DNA from: Nyssa sinensis
Lineage: Eukaryota > Streptophyta > Magnoliopsida > Cornales > Nyssaceae
Assembly: GCA_008638375.1 (NCBI GenBank)
Contig: CM018052.1
Coordinates: 20,849,071 to 20,913,070, forward strand
Length of the DNA: 64,000 bases
Direction: 5' to 3'
The position numbers and the translations under genes are program-made. Of the stretch, positions 58,501 through 61,479 are shown one piece after another (position 1 is the first letter of the stretch; every line of letters starts with the position of its first letter). The notes beneath the pieces were generated by a model that had not been told where the DNA came from, ran no database searches, and saw only the letters and a program-made list of their open reading frames with translations.

Positions 58501-59825
58501 GACACAAGGCGAGGAAGACAAGCCTGCGAGACCCCAGGAAAATGCTCCTCCCAAGATGTCGTGACCAAAAATCTATCCAACCTTGACATTACAGGATTCT
58601 CCCTCCCACTTGACCAAGTAAATCTCCCACCCTCCATAGGTAAGTCCACCAACTCCATGTCATTGATGAAATCAATAAACTCTTTCATGGCCCTTGTCAC
58701 TCTCTAATAATTAATGATCTTTTACCGATCAAAATAATAATAATCTTGAGAATCCAAAATTTATTAATTAATAGAATTATTAATTATTAAATTTATCAAT
58801 GATTTTTTTTTGTTGAATTTTATTTTTTTCACGGGTATATTAGTTTCAACTTTAAAATAAGACATGCATTAATATTTGCAGGGTGATGAAATGTTTTCAT
58901 AAAAATATGTACCTATGTATAATTTAAGTTATGAAAAAACTCTTAATCTTGTTTATTACTAAAAAATTAATATAACTAATATTTTTTATTTAATATATAC
59001 ATGCATGCATGTGTATTTTTCTCCAAAAAAAAAAAAGAAACTATTTTTTTAAGTGTCCTTTTCTAAAACTTATTATTATTAATTACTATGATAGCAGTCA
59101 TTCTGAGATGGAATCAAGCAAGCAGATTATAGCATCCCAGGTGAATGGAACAATGTTGTTGGCTATACTAATTGCACTTTGATAATTATTATTGAGAATA
59201 GATTTTTTAGAAGGGGTTGAAGACCAGTATGATGTTGCCTTTTTTTCACCATGTGAGTAGTTAATGTCAAAGATACTTCATACCTGGTAAAAATTAGAAC
59301 CCCTGATTGCAGTAATTGGAACTGAATTTGCTTTGCTTCATATCATTGAATCTACAGAGGTCCTTTTTCACAGTGATGGATTTTTCTTTTTCCTCCTAGT
59401 TTTGGCTGCAATTCTTTGTAATCAGTCACCCACAGCAAATTGTCTAATTAGTTACCTTCAAGTGAATATAATCTCAGATACTCAAAAACTTATCTTTTGT
59501 TATGCAGGGCCAAGCGGTTGTGCCGCCACATAGTATGGGTGTGTCTGAACTTGCTGATTCTCCATATCCCCAACGGCAATCTCCCCAGGGTGTAACACCA
59601 CAGCAAAGTGCAGGGACATCTGGATTTTCTATATCTCCACATCACCAAAAGCAATCCCCCCAAGGTGCAACACCCCCCCTTGGTGCAGGAACATCTGGAC
59701 CTTCTGCATCTCCGCATCACCGAAAGCAATCTCCCCATGGAGTTACTCTGCTGCATAGTTCGGGAGATTCTGGACCTGCTGTTTCTTCCTCGCATCCTGA
59801 GCAGCAATCTCCCCTATCTCAATGA
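222..59825 (+). CDS. PRP39: PRP39-like pre-mRNA processing factor, nine visible exons, 5' end outside window
   Basis: Joined exons 222-389, 12069-12429, 12511-12654, 39983-40135, 40210-40326, 50028-50108, 50605-50754, 51650-53818 and 59508-59825 give one open frame of about 1,219 residues ending in TGA. All splice sites seen are GT-AG and every junction keeps phase. The first ~430 residues are helical HAT (half-a-TPR) repeats with family signatures such as [33 protein letters not shown] and the segment [19 protein letters not shown], as in Prp39/PRPF39. Known family role: a nuclear U1 snRNP-associated scaffold that helps select 5' splice sites. The tail of ~650 residues is Ser/Thr- then Gln-rich and repetitive, making the protein much longer than animal PRPF39 (about 670) or, from memory, Arabidopsis PRP39 (about 820). 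The N-terminal exons are left of the window. Only the insertion-free exon structure is seen; expression is not shown. Confidence 0.9.
390..904. other. Intron 1, start: no recognised element
   Basis: AT-rich intron sequence with no long open frame, no terminal repeats and no tRNA-like boxes that I can see. Confidence 0.5.
905..1258 (+). mobile_element. 5'-truncated L1 (LINE) 3' fragment with oligo(A) tail
   Basis: Around 1001-1050 one frame reads [18 protein letters not shown], typical of the C-terminal end of plant L1 ORF2 (zf-RVT region). A stop, a short 3' UTR and an A-run at 1247-1258 follow. Only the last ~350 bp of the element remain. The target duplication was not resolved. Confidence 0.65.
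1259..2779. other. Intron 1 stretch without recognised feature
   Basis: AT-rich, with no open frame of interest on either strand and no terminal repeats found by eye. Confidence 0.4.
2780..3365. mobile_element. PIF/Harbinger-like MITE
   Basis: The left end GGCCATGTTTGGTA and the right end CCAAACACAACT are imperfect inverted repeats with the G-TGTTTGG core of Harbinger-type MITEs. The 586-bp element is flanked by TTA at 2777-2779 and 3366-3368, the 3-bp duplication expected for this superfamily. Inner ends also mirror each other (GGAATGG and CCATTC). It encodes no transposase. Confidence 0.75.
3561..3670 (+). mobile_element. tRNA-derived SINE with 16-bp target duplication
   Basis: The element is about 110 bp. 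It has a B-box-like GGTTCAAGTCC near 3618, an upstream A-box-like GTTAGCTTGAATCG near 3570, and an A-run near 3660-3668. It is flanked by a perfect duplication, TTACTACCAATATTTA, at 3545-3560 and 3671-3686. A functional tRNA gene is excluded because the remaining arms do not fold as a cloverleaf by eye and because the duplication and A-tail mark retroposition. Confidence 0.82.
4734..5294 (-). pseudogene. L1 ORF2 reverse-transcriptase C-terminal fragment
   Basis: Open for 186 codons. It carries the plant L1 signature MYLGLPLG, then a [20 protein letters not shown] block, a DFLW motif and a Trp-containing tail. These are the thumb and connection regions that follow the RT palm. The frame is lost after about 4734 and recovers only in pieces down to 3880. 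Confidence 0.8.
5560..8925 (-). pseudogene. Copia A pol: protease, integrase, RT, RNase H
   Basis: On the - strand, in order: protease with IDSGATDHM near 8790; GAG-pre-integrase ([18 protein letters not shown]) near 8270-8400; integrase remnants to about 7530; variable hinge 7150-7500; then RT-RNase H. The last part, 6813-5560, is one 417-codon open frame with YVDD at 6475-6486 intact, [15 protein letters not shown] and YCDNKAAI. Upstream, several stops and frameshifts break integrase, so the element is not autonomous. Confidence 0.85.
8999..9715 (-). pseudogene. Copia A gag, degraded
   Basis: The start codon at 9715 matches that of element B (MTDK...). The capsid-like part [31 protein letters not shown] is readable near 9300-9440. 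About 200 bp of the N-terminal half present in B is missing here (near 9630). The zinc knuckle expected near 9080 is interrupted by a frameshift. Confidence 0.75.
11182..11442 (-). pseudogene. L1 ORF2 endonuclease fragment
   Basis: An 86-codon frame with [18 protein letters not shown] and the catalytic SDHLPIVL motif of AP-type endonuclease, then [10 protein letters not shown]. The same frame continues upstream on the - strand (to about 11640) with one or more stops. Confidence 0.8.
11701..12068. other. Intron 1, end: no recognised element
   Basis: AT-rich sequence leading to the acceptor TTCTTCAG at 12061-12068. No repeat or gene seen. Confidence 0.5.
12069..12429 (+). CDS. PRP39: PRP39 exon b
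   Basis: The acceptor TTCTTCAG ends at 12068. One base completes the split codon, then [17 protein letters not shown] follows. The exon includes an acidic linker (about residues 15-50 of the exon), then the HAT repeat segments [19 protein letters not shown] and [19 protein letters not shown]. The donor at 12430 (GTATGC) is in phase 0. The following 81-nt intron is open in the same frame, so readthrough would not stop translation. Confidence 0.88.
12430..12510 (+). other. 81-nt intron open in frame (possible exitron-like retained intron)
   Basis: The length is a multiple of three and the frame stays open across it, so retention would insert 27 mostly hydrophobic residues between exons b and c of PRP39. 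The donor GTATGC and acceptor TTTCAG are good, so splicing is the expected state. Confidence 0.6.
12511..12654 (+). CDS. PRP39: PRP39 exon c
   Basis: This 144-nt, phase 0-0 exon lies between acceptor CTACTTTCAG (ends 12510) and donor GTATGC (12655). It encodes 48 residues of HAT repeat: [19 protein letters not shown], then an [23 protein letters not shown] helix pair. The next exon is 27.3 kb away. Confidence 0.9.
12655..13109. other. Intron 3, start: no recognised element
   Basis: Contains an A-run followed by a G-run near 12680-12702 and AT-rich sequence. No gene or element recognised. Confidence 0.4.
13110..13600 (+). mobile_element. L1 ORF2 3' fragment
   Basis: The frame from 13351 reads [20 protein letters not shown] then [17 protein letters not shown], which matches the linker between RT and the zinc-binding tail of plant L1 ORF2. 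It is 5'- and 3'-truncated. Confidence 0.55.
13694..14021 (+). repeat. 5' LTR of element C
   Basis: 328 bp beginning TGACGAGGAAC and ending TGTATCA. It contains TATAAATAGG at about 13863 and aligns along its length with the split 3' copy. Confidence 0.7.
14022..16486. other. Interior of element C: no recognisable protein
   Basis: After the primer site comes a His/Ser/Pro-codon-rich stretch (14080-14720, many TCATC repeats), then AT-rich DNA. Open frames of 60-94 codons here have no family signature. At 15683-15905 there is a possible second, diverged LTR: it starts TGATGGGGAA and contains GCCTATTTATAGGG, a TATA-like block resembling C's own LTR. (CT)n occupies 15922-15961. Confidence 0.45.
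15922..15961. repeat. (CT)n microsatellite
   Basis: About 20 uninterrupted CT units, followed by a wider pyrimidine-rich tract to about 16090 that creates spurious Ser/Leu-rich open frames. Confidence 0.95.
16495..18109. mobile_element. hAT-like DNA transposon, non-autonomous, inside element C
   Basis: The ends TAGGGGTGGAACTCGGGCGG and (reverse complement of the right end) TAGGGCTGCAAGTCAGGCGG form ~22-bp inverted repeats of the TAGGGSTG hAT type. The flanks CTTCTTAG (16487-16494) and CTTCTTGG (18110-18117) are an 8-bp duplication with one mismatch. Length 1,615 bp. There is no transposase. The interior has GGGCTTGGG/CCCAAGCCC subterminal motifs and one 111-codon open frame at 16910. Confidence 0.78.
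16910..17245 (+). CDS. Unknown 111-codon open frame inside the hAT-like element
   Basis: The frame begins [19 protein letters not shown]. It is rich in basic and hydroxylated residues in its first half and acidic/aromatic near the end. I recognise no family. The basic, Ser-rich start could be an organelle-targeting peptide, which would fit a captured first exon of a host gene, but it could equally be a chance frame. There is no visible transposase similarity. Composition is less AT-rich than its surroundings. Confidence 0.3.
   Translation: MESLRLSPWSARAVTVKQRIPRKSVPPIVAMEYHKTCFLFTNPYFPSRIPRKKFSGKLFPSWRHNNLNTSPPLYVDALNDDVRDFCDCNFEFSQYESQSLFLLMKSGIRDV
18118..18979. other. 3' interior of element C
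   Basis: A 77-codon frame at 18282-18515 ([13 protein letters not shown]...) has no recognised family. The stretch ends in the purine tract AGGGAGAAA just before the 3' LTR at 18980. Confidence 0.4.
19848..20739 (+). pseudogene. Copia B gag, degraded
   Basis: It starts [15 protein letters not shown] at 19848 and is interrupted by stops near 19952 and 20347. It retains the [20 protein letters not shown] block and a CCHC zinc knuckle [14 protein letters not shown] near 20656-20697. It is fuller at the N-terminus than the gag of element A. Confidence 0.78.
20740..24243 (+). pseudogene. Copia B pol, degraded
   Basis: The order is protease, integrase, RT, RNase H. The protease motif reads IDSRPTDHM (DSG has become DSR, near 20970), so the active site is lost. 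The integrase zinc-binding block (CDACELAKH, near 21460) and LRTDNGG (near 21715) are visible. RT keeps YVDD at 23284-23295. RNase H keeps SSAEAEYR and HIEIDRH. Stops and shifts occur throughout (for example 21738, 22432, 22791, 23041, 23386). Confidence 0.82.
24404..26021. mobile_element. hAT-like DNA transposon, non-autonomous, inside 3' LTR of Copia B
   Basis: The terminal inverted repeats are CAATGTTTTGAAACCC on the left and GGGTTTTAAAACATTG on the right. An exact 8-bp duplication CTCTCAAC lies at 24396-24403 and 26022-26029; removing the element restores the LTR sequence seen at 19185-19205. Subterminal GGTCCGGTCC and GACCGGTTCA repeats are present. There is no transposase. The interior has a 52-bp tandem pair (25759-25862) and diverged repeats with GCTCTGTATGAT (25080-25230). 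Confidence 0.82.
26480..26726 (-). mobile_element. TRIM (miniature LTR element), 247 bp
   Basis: Two LTRs of ~72-74 bp (26480-26551 and 26653-26726), sharing TTGAAATCACCAACTC and AAAAGCTTAAGCTAT, enclose only ~101 bp. Read on the - strand, the primer site TGGTATAAAGC lies just inside the right LTR (26642-26652) and the purine tract GAGGGGGCA abuts the left LTR. The exact 5-bp duplication GAGTC is at 26475-26479 and 26727-26731. There is no coding capacity. Confidence 0.88.
26732..27114. other. Intron 3 stretch without recognised gene
   Basis: Two near-identical short blocks around TTTGATACCAAATTGAT (26915-26935 and 26960-26980) suggest a small local duplication. Nothing else stands out. Confidence 0.4.
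27123..28142. mobile_element. Long member of the CTAAGAAGCA inverted-repeat family
   Basis: The left end is CTAAGAAGCACCGACATG and the right end CCATATCCATGCTTCTTAG (inverted). Flanks are AGGAGGCA and GAGAGGCA (two mismatches of 8). The right half shares GTGTCCTGACGTGTCC and the AT-rich core with shorter copies. At 1,020 bp it is about three times longer and includes a (CT)n tract (27422-27446). Confidence 0.6.
27422..27446. repeat. (CT)n microsatellite
   Basis: About 12 CT units, followed by a related pyrimidine-rich CTCGCACT-type stretch to about 27530. Confidence 0.9.
28517..28589 (-). repeat. Solo TRIM LTR
   Basis: TGTTAAGTAACTAG... with AAAGCTTAAGCTATTAGAGA and GGCCAACAATGCATATC, matching the LTRs of the neighbouring TRIM copy at 28792. 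It lies in a locally duplicated stretch. Confidence 0.6.
28636..28731 (+). mobile_element. Probable SINE
   Basis: About 95 bp with a degenerate B-box (CGTTTAACTCTCAC) and an A-rich end (ATCAAAATAAAAG). It is flanked by GTAAAATAA (28627-28635) and GTAAAAATAA (28732-28741), and it interrupts a local duplication whose other copy (28430-28510) lacks it. Confidence 0.5.
28792..29061 (-). mobile_element. TRIM, second copy, right LTR truncated
   Basis: Left LTR 28792-28865 (TGTGAAGCAACTAAC...TTTCAACA); purine tract complement CTCCCCCTCACG; interior with TTGAACCCAAGATCTC; primer-site complement GCTATGATACCA at 29019-29030; then only the last 31 bp of the right LTR (29031-29061). Confidence 0.7.
29062..29641. 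other. Intron 3 stretch with homopolymer runs
   Basis: C-run near 29137-29149, T-run near 29188-29203 and G-run near 29217-29232. No gene recognised. The run lengths may be sequencing-sensitive. Confidence 0.4.
31154..34400 (-). pseudogene. Copia E pol: protease, integrase, RT, RNase H
   Basis: Nearly full polyprotein on the - strand: protease [10 protein letters not shown] near 34240; zinc-binding block [10 protein letters not shown] near 33780; integrase [18 protein letters not shown] and NGVAERKNR (all three catalytic acids present); RT with YVDD at 32096-32107 intact; RNase H with [15 protein letters not shown] and HIEIDCH. Breaks are four in-frame stops (near 33612, 32595, 32370 and 31504), the last a likely CGA-to-TGA change in the SSAE region. 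Of the Copia elements here it is the least decayed. Confidence 0.88.
34362..35280 (-). pseudogene. Copia E gag
   Basis: It starts [19 protein letters not shown] at 35280 with a UBN2-type capsid region ([18 protein letters not shown]). The frame breaks near 35000-34890 and resumes with [20 protein letters not shown] and a CCHC knuckle [14 protein letters not shown] near 34470-34515. A frameshift then separates it from protease. Confidence 0.82.
36294..39593 (+). pseudogene. Copia D gag end and pol, degraded
   Basis: Remnant zinc knuckle CSFCRKR near 36312. The protease box reads DLG instead of DSG (36599-36607). GAG-pre-integrase ends near 37050. Integrase has HSDVWG (37180) and then a deletion after SCADT near 37447 that removes the block containing the third catalytic acid. 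Then RT with YVND at 38639-38650 instead of YVDD, and RNase H with a DSDWAE-type start. Several stops (for example 37573, 38369, 38797). Confidence 0.82.
39983..40135 (+). CDS. PRP39: PRP39 exon d
   Basis: The acceptor TTCTTTGCAG ends at 39982 and the donor GTACGC starts at 40136; 153 nt, phase 0-0. It encodes [19 protein letters not shown] and then a helix ending EANMEKRL, the expected continuation of the HAT array after exon c. Its intact frame shows that the 27.3-kb intron has not broken the gene. Confidence 0.9.
40210..40326 (+). CDS. PRP39: PRP39 exon e
   Basis: 117 nt, phase 0-0, after a 74-nt intron that contains an in-frame stop (TAA at 40145-40147). It encodes a HAT repeat starting [19 protein letters not shown] and ending [12 protein letters not shown]. 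The donor at 40327 is GTACAC. Confidence 0.88.
40327..41503. other. Intron 5, start: AT-rich, small retroposon debris
   Basis: It holds a 31-bp insertion at 40621-40651 (tail CTTATCAAAATATAAAAATA) flanked by an exact 11-bp repeat CTGAAATCAGG (40610-40620, 40652-40662). A possible SINE lies at about 41215-41415, with TTGAATTTGATTCTCA and an (AAT)n end. No gene is present. Confidence 0.45.
41512..41887. mobile_element. CTAAGAAGCA-family MITE, copy in intron 5
   Basis: 376 bp, ends CTAAGAAGCATGGATACGGA and TGTCCGTGTTTCATAG (inverted). The exact 8-bp duplication CCTATTAT is at 41504-41511 and 41888-41895. Subterminal GACACG/CGTGTC repeats flank an AT-rich core with ACCTAATGTTATTTCAATT. hAT-like by duplication length; no coding. 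Confidence 0.88.
42434..42865 (+). mobile_element. L1 ORF2 3'-end fragment
   Basis: One frame reads [18 protein letters not shown], then [20 protein letters not shown], the zinc-binding region near the end of plant L1 ORF2. An L1-type 3' UTR follows with a weak A-rich end near 42857. Confidence 0.65.
43065..43420 (-). mobile_element. L1 3' fragment, antisense
   Basis: On the - strand the sequence near 43100 (GGTGCACCCC, CCTTTGGTGCC) is the 3' terminal region common to the L1 copies here, with an oligo(T) near 43065-43070. No intact frame. Confidence 0.45.
43430..44628 (+). mobile_element. 5'-truncated L1 with A-tail
   Basis: The ORF2 tail is readable in pieces: [15 protein letters not shown] (43485), [13 protein letters not shown] (43725), [11 protein letters not shown] (43862), and [20 protein letters not shown] (44049-44108). 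A 3' UTR and an A-run at 44619-44627 follow. A G-run at 43590-43608 disturbs the frame. Confidence 0.75.
44629..46175. other. Intron 5 stretch without recognised element
   Basis: AT-rich; the open frames (60-90 codons) have no family signature. The first 13 bases CTTTGGTGACTGG (44631-44643) also occur at 42421-42433. Confidence 0.4.
46192..46270 (+). mobile_element. Short SINE-like retroposon with target duplication
   Basis: 79 bp containing a B-box-like GGGTTCGTGTCC and ending in an A-run (46261-46270). The exact 16-bp duplication GCATTTCTCTTGGTCC is at 46176-46191 and 46271-46286. Probably 5'-truncated, since no A-box is visible. Confidence 0.72.
46501..46529. repeat. (TA)n microsatellite
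   Basis: About 14 TA units exactly at the left, broken end of Copia fragment F. Confidence 0.9.
46530..47790 (-). pseudogene. Copia F gag and protease remnant
   Basis: Gag pieces on the - strand: [20 protein letters not shown] (47600-47680), [16 protein letters not shown], and [20 protein letters not shown] (47310-47375). A knuckle-like CHYCGKMRH is readable near 47050-47075. Then a damaged protease (near 46740) and the [11 protein letters not shown] block. Multiple stops. Confidence 0.7.
48521..48889. mobile_element. CTAAGAAGCA-family MITE inside Copia F
   Basis: 369 bp with CTAAGAAGCATGGATACGGA and TGTCCGTGCTTCATAG ends. The exact 8-bp duplication GCTTTGAT is at 48513-48520 and 48890-48897. 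Nearly colinear with the copy at 41512. Confidence 0.9.
49097..49830 (+). mobile_element. L1 ORF2 3' fragment
   Basis: One frame reads [20 protein letters not shown] then [19 protein letters not shown] (49550-49650), the C-terminal end of plant L1 ORF2. A 3' UTR of L1 type follows (GGCGCTTTGTTGATAATA near 49800). No A-tail is clear. Confidence 0.65.
50028..50108 (+). CDS. PRP39: PRP39 exon f
   Basis: 81 nt, phase 0-0. The acceptor TTTTGTAG ends at 50027 and the donor GTATCT starts at 50109. The 27 residues, starting [19 protein letters not shown], read directly on from exon e as the next HAT helix pair, in keeping with the family pattern in which a repeat is followed by an H-P-cysteine loop. 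Confidence 0.85.
50109..50604. other. Intron 6: no recognised element
   Basis: 496-nt intron with a standard GT start and a T-rich tract before the acceptor GCAG at 50601-50604. Nothing else supported. Confidence 0.6.
50605..50754 (+). CDS. PRP39: PRP39 exon g
   Basis: 150 nt, phase 0-0. The acceptor GGTTTTGCAG ends at 50604 and the donor GTAAAA starts at 50755. It encodes [19 protein letters not shown] and ends [10 protein letters not shown]. It completes a HAT repeat that the next exon continues with [11 protein letters not shown]. Confidence 0.87.
50960..51237 (-). mobile_element. TRIM, third copy
   Basis: Left LTR 50960-51014 (with an internal loss of ~19 bp) and right LTR 51182-51237 (truncated) share TGTTAAACCACCARCTATT and AGCTATTAGAGAATG. 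Primer-site complement GCTGTGATACCT at 51170-51181; C-run (purine tract complement) at 51015-51027. The interior keeps ACTTGAACCCAAGACCTC, as in the 28792 copy. Confidence 0.7.
51238..51649. other. Intron 7, end: no recognised element
   Basis: T-run after the truncated TRIM, then AT-rich sequence to the acceptor GAAGCAG. Confidence 0.5.
51650..53818 (+). CDS. PRP39: PRP39 exon h: end of HAT array plus long Ser/Thr and Gln-rich tail
   Basis: This 2,169-nt exon (723 codons) is phase 0-0. The acceptor GAAGCAG ends at 51649; the donor is GTGTGT at 53819. Residues 1-30 finish the conserved HAT core ([19 protein letters not shown]). The rest is low-complexity and non-globular. A repeat around the motif STHxLVHQ lies at 52076-52280, a Ser-rich stretch near 52530-52610, and a Gln-dominated region at 52740-53770. 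The Gln region contains a 132-bp direct repeat (from 53399 and 53531). No nuclear signal or RNA-binding motif is obvious. If the following intron were retained, the frame would add nine residues and stop near 53845. Confidence 0.85.
52076..52290 (+). repeat. Coding tandem repeat, ~72-bp unit (STHxLVHQ)
   Basis: Units starting TCTGTAAAATCAACTCA at 52076 and 52148 encode [15 protein letters not shown] and IAPMEST. Two shorter, more diverged units follow. The repeat is in frame within PRP39 exon h. Confidence 0.85.
53399..53660 (+). repeat. Coding tandem repeat, 132-bp unit, Gln-rich
   Basis: Two units starting GAAGGATATCAGCAACTGC at 53399 and 53531 encode EGYQQL...[10 protein letters not shown]...[15 protein letters not shown] sequence. 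Tyr occurs at regular spacing in a Gln matrix. The period is 44 residues, so frame is preserved. Confidence 0.88.
53819..54848. other. Intron 8, start: no recognised element
   Basis: AT-rich intron sequence. No inverted repeats or coding blocks seen before the L1 duplication at 54849. Confidence 0.5.
55170..55509. mobile_element. CTAAGAAGCA-family MITE inside the L1 (reverse orientation)
   Basis: 340 bp, CTATGAAGCACGGACACTC ... GCGTGTCCGTGCTTCTTAG. The flanks CATACCAC (55162-55169) and CATGCCAC (55510-55517) are an 8-bp duplication with one change. Confidence 0.87.
57098..57496 (-). pseudogene. L1 reverse transcriptase fingers fragment
   Basis: 132-codon open piece with [35 protein letters not shown], then [20 protein letters not shown]. 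These match the first conserved RT blocks of plant L1 ORF2. The frame is lost on both sides. Confidence 0.8.
58133..58464. mobile_element. CTAAGAAGCA-family MITE inside the L1
   Basis: 332 bp, CTAAGAAGCATGGATAGTGA ... GTTCATGCTTCATAG. The exact 8-bp duplication ACTTCAGC is at 58125-58132 and 58465-58472. Removing it rejoins the endonuclease and linker of the L1. Confidence 0.9.
58452..58698 (-). pseudogene. L1 endonuclease C-terminal fragment
   Basis: Contains [28 protein letters not shown] and catalytic SDHLPIML. It starts almost exactly at the truncation point of the insertion, so the upstream endonuclease and ORF1 were never copied here. Confidence 0.8.
58711..59507. other. Intron 8, end: no recognised element
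   Basis: AT-rich with several A- or T-runs, and a pyrimidine-rich tract before the acceptor TTATGCAG. No gene found. Confidence 0.5.
59508..59825 (+). CDS. PRP39: PRP39 terminal coding exon
   Basis: The acceptor TTATGCAG ends at 59507 and the phase matches exon h. It encodes about 105 residues and then TGA at 59823. It has three to four imperfect ~24-residue units around SPHHxKQSPxGxT and AGTSG, rich in Ser, Pro, Gln and His, so the C-terminus is again repetitive and probably disordered. Assignment to this gene rests on the phase match and shared composition; a transcript would settle it. Confidence 0.75.
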   Translation, partial: GQAVVPPHSMGVSELADSPYPQRQSPQGVTPQQSAGTSGFSISPHHQKQSPQGATPPLGAGTSGPSASPHHRKQSPHGVTLLHSSGDSGPAVSSSHPEQQSPLSQ

Positions 59826-60291
59826 AACTGATGCATGCTTATGATCCCATTGATTTTGTTAATGTTGAGCAATCACCCCTTACCCTTGCAGGACAGGAAA
59901 CATGGTTTCATCTATATATATGTAAAGTTAAATAATAATGGAACTCAATCTCTATCTATTAATTTGTTTGTAATAATTCCTTCGACCTTGAGGCCACAGA
60001 TTTCATTTGATATTATTATTTTCTTGGATGAGCGTTGAGTGTGAAGACAAAGGAAAACAGTCTGATGGAAAATCAATTTTATCCAGGTTTTTGAACTCCT
60101 ATGTCAACATGATTTAGTGCAATATGATGAATGTCAATATTTGATACTGTACAAATAAACCATTTGATGCATTTTGTTGCCCTGTGTAATTGCAAACTTA
60201 GGATGAGAGAATTGCAGCCATAGCTTGTGTCAAAAGTATGCTACTCCATGGAAGCAATCTTTCGATAAAAATGTTATAATTCATGAAACAG
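59826..60291 (+). other. PRP39 3' UTR and downstream flank
   Basis: No coding signal follows the stop. An AATAAA at 60154-60159, about 330 nt after the stop, is a plausible polyadenylation signal. The 5' LTR of Copia element G starts at 60292. Confidence 0.5.
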
Positions 60292-60652
60292 TGTTAGCTG
60301 ATGTGTTTAGAATTACTGCCAAGTTGTCATGTTTTGAATATTTCAAAATATTGTTTCCTAGTGTTTAGGAGTTTGTCATTTTCTGATTAATCATATGTGA
60401 TTAGGGCTTACTTTTAGGACCATGATCTTAGTGGTTAGTTATTAATTTTCAAGTCTTTTTAATGTAAGTTCAGAGTTTAATAAATTATCTCTCCTTCGAC
60501 ATAATCTCTGGTGTTCTTTTCTTTAATCTTCATCTTTTTTTCCTTCAAAGTTGTCTTTGTTTTCTGTTGCAACCTCAAAACAACAACAATTGGTATCAAA
60601 GCTCTTTTCTTAAGGAACCTGTGAGAGTTTGAGATTGAATTCAAGTGGACGC

Positions 60653-61326
60653 CATGGACTCAGAAGCCAGTTTTTCATCGATTGCTCCTCTAGTGTTCGA
60701 CGGAGAAAATTATCAGATTTGGGCTATGAGAATGGAGACCTACCTGGATGCAATGGATCTTTGGGAAGTTTTAGAAGAGGATTACGAAGTTCTTCCTCTG
60801 CCAGACAACCTTACAATGGCCTAGATCAAGAATCACAAGGACAAAAAAACGAGGAAGTCAAAAGCAAAGGCCTGTTTGTTTGCTGCTATCTCATTGACTA
60901 TCTTCACCCGAGTCATGTCACTCAAATCAGTAAAAGCAATCTACGATTATCTCAAAACAGAGTATGAAGGAAATGAGAGGATCAAAGGGATGCAAGTGTT
61001 GAATTTGATTAGAGATTTGGACTGCAGAAAATGAAGGAATCAGAAACCATTAAAGAGTATTCTGACAAACTTCTAAGCATTGACAATAAACTAAGACTGC
61101 TTGGGTCTGATCTACACGACTCAAGGATTGTTGAAAAAATCCTAGTAACGGTGCCTGAAAAGTTTGAGGCAACCATTGCGACCTTGGAGAACACCAAGGA
61201 TTTGTCCAAGATTACCTTGGCAGAGCTCTTAAATGCTTTACAGGCACAAGAGCAAAGAAGGGTCATGAGGCAAGGAGGTGCTGTTGAAGGAGCACTGTCA
61301 GTCAAGCATCAAGAAGAAGGAAAATG
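60653..61326 (+). pseudogene. Copia G gag
   Basis: It starts MDSEASFSSIAPLVFDGENY at 60653 with a capsid-type domain (WAMRMETYLDAMDLWEVLEE). A stop at about 60823 replaces a probable Trp; another break lies near 61025. It resumes MKESETIKEYSDKLLSIDN and runs to the stop near 61325. The zinc knuckle KCSKCNQLGHEDVIC lies further on, near 61490-61535, after a stretch with shifts. Confidence 0.82.
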
Positions 61327-61479
61327 AGAAAGAAGAAGAACAACAAGAATTTTGATGCAAGTGGCGAGGCTACAGCAAACAGCAACAAGAACAAGATTGA
61401 AGGTACGAAGGGAAATCATCCTCCATGCCAACATTATGGCAGAAAGGGTCATCCCCCTTTCAAATGCTAGAGGAGACCT

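Larger units (their letters stand above)
54861..58698 (-). mobile_element. 5'-truncated antisense L1 with 12-bp target duplication
   Basis: Read on the - strand: endonuclease tail ([28 protein letters not shown] near 58473-58505); linker ([20 protein letters not shown] near 57900-57990); RT fingers ([32 protein letters not shown] near 57170-57300); FADD box near 56775; [16 protein letters not shown] near 56680; zinc-binding tail ([15 protein letters not shown] near 55600); 3' end near 54865. The duplication ACTCTCTAATAA is at 54849-54860 and 58699-58710. Two MITEs are inserted in it (55170 and 58133). Many stops and shifts. Confidence 0.88.
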
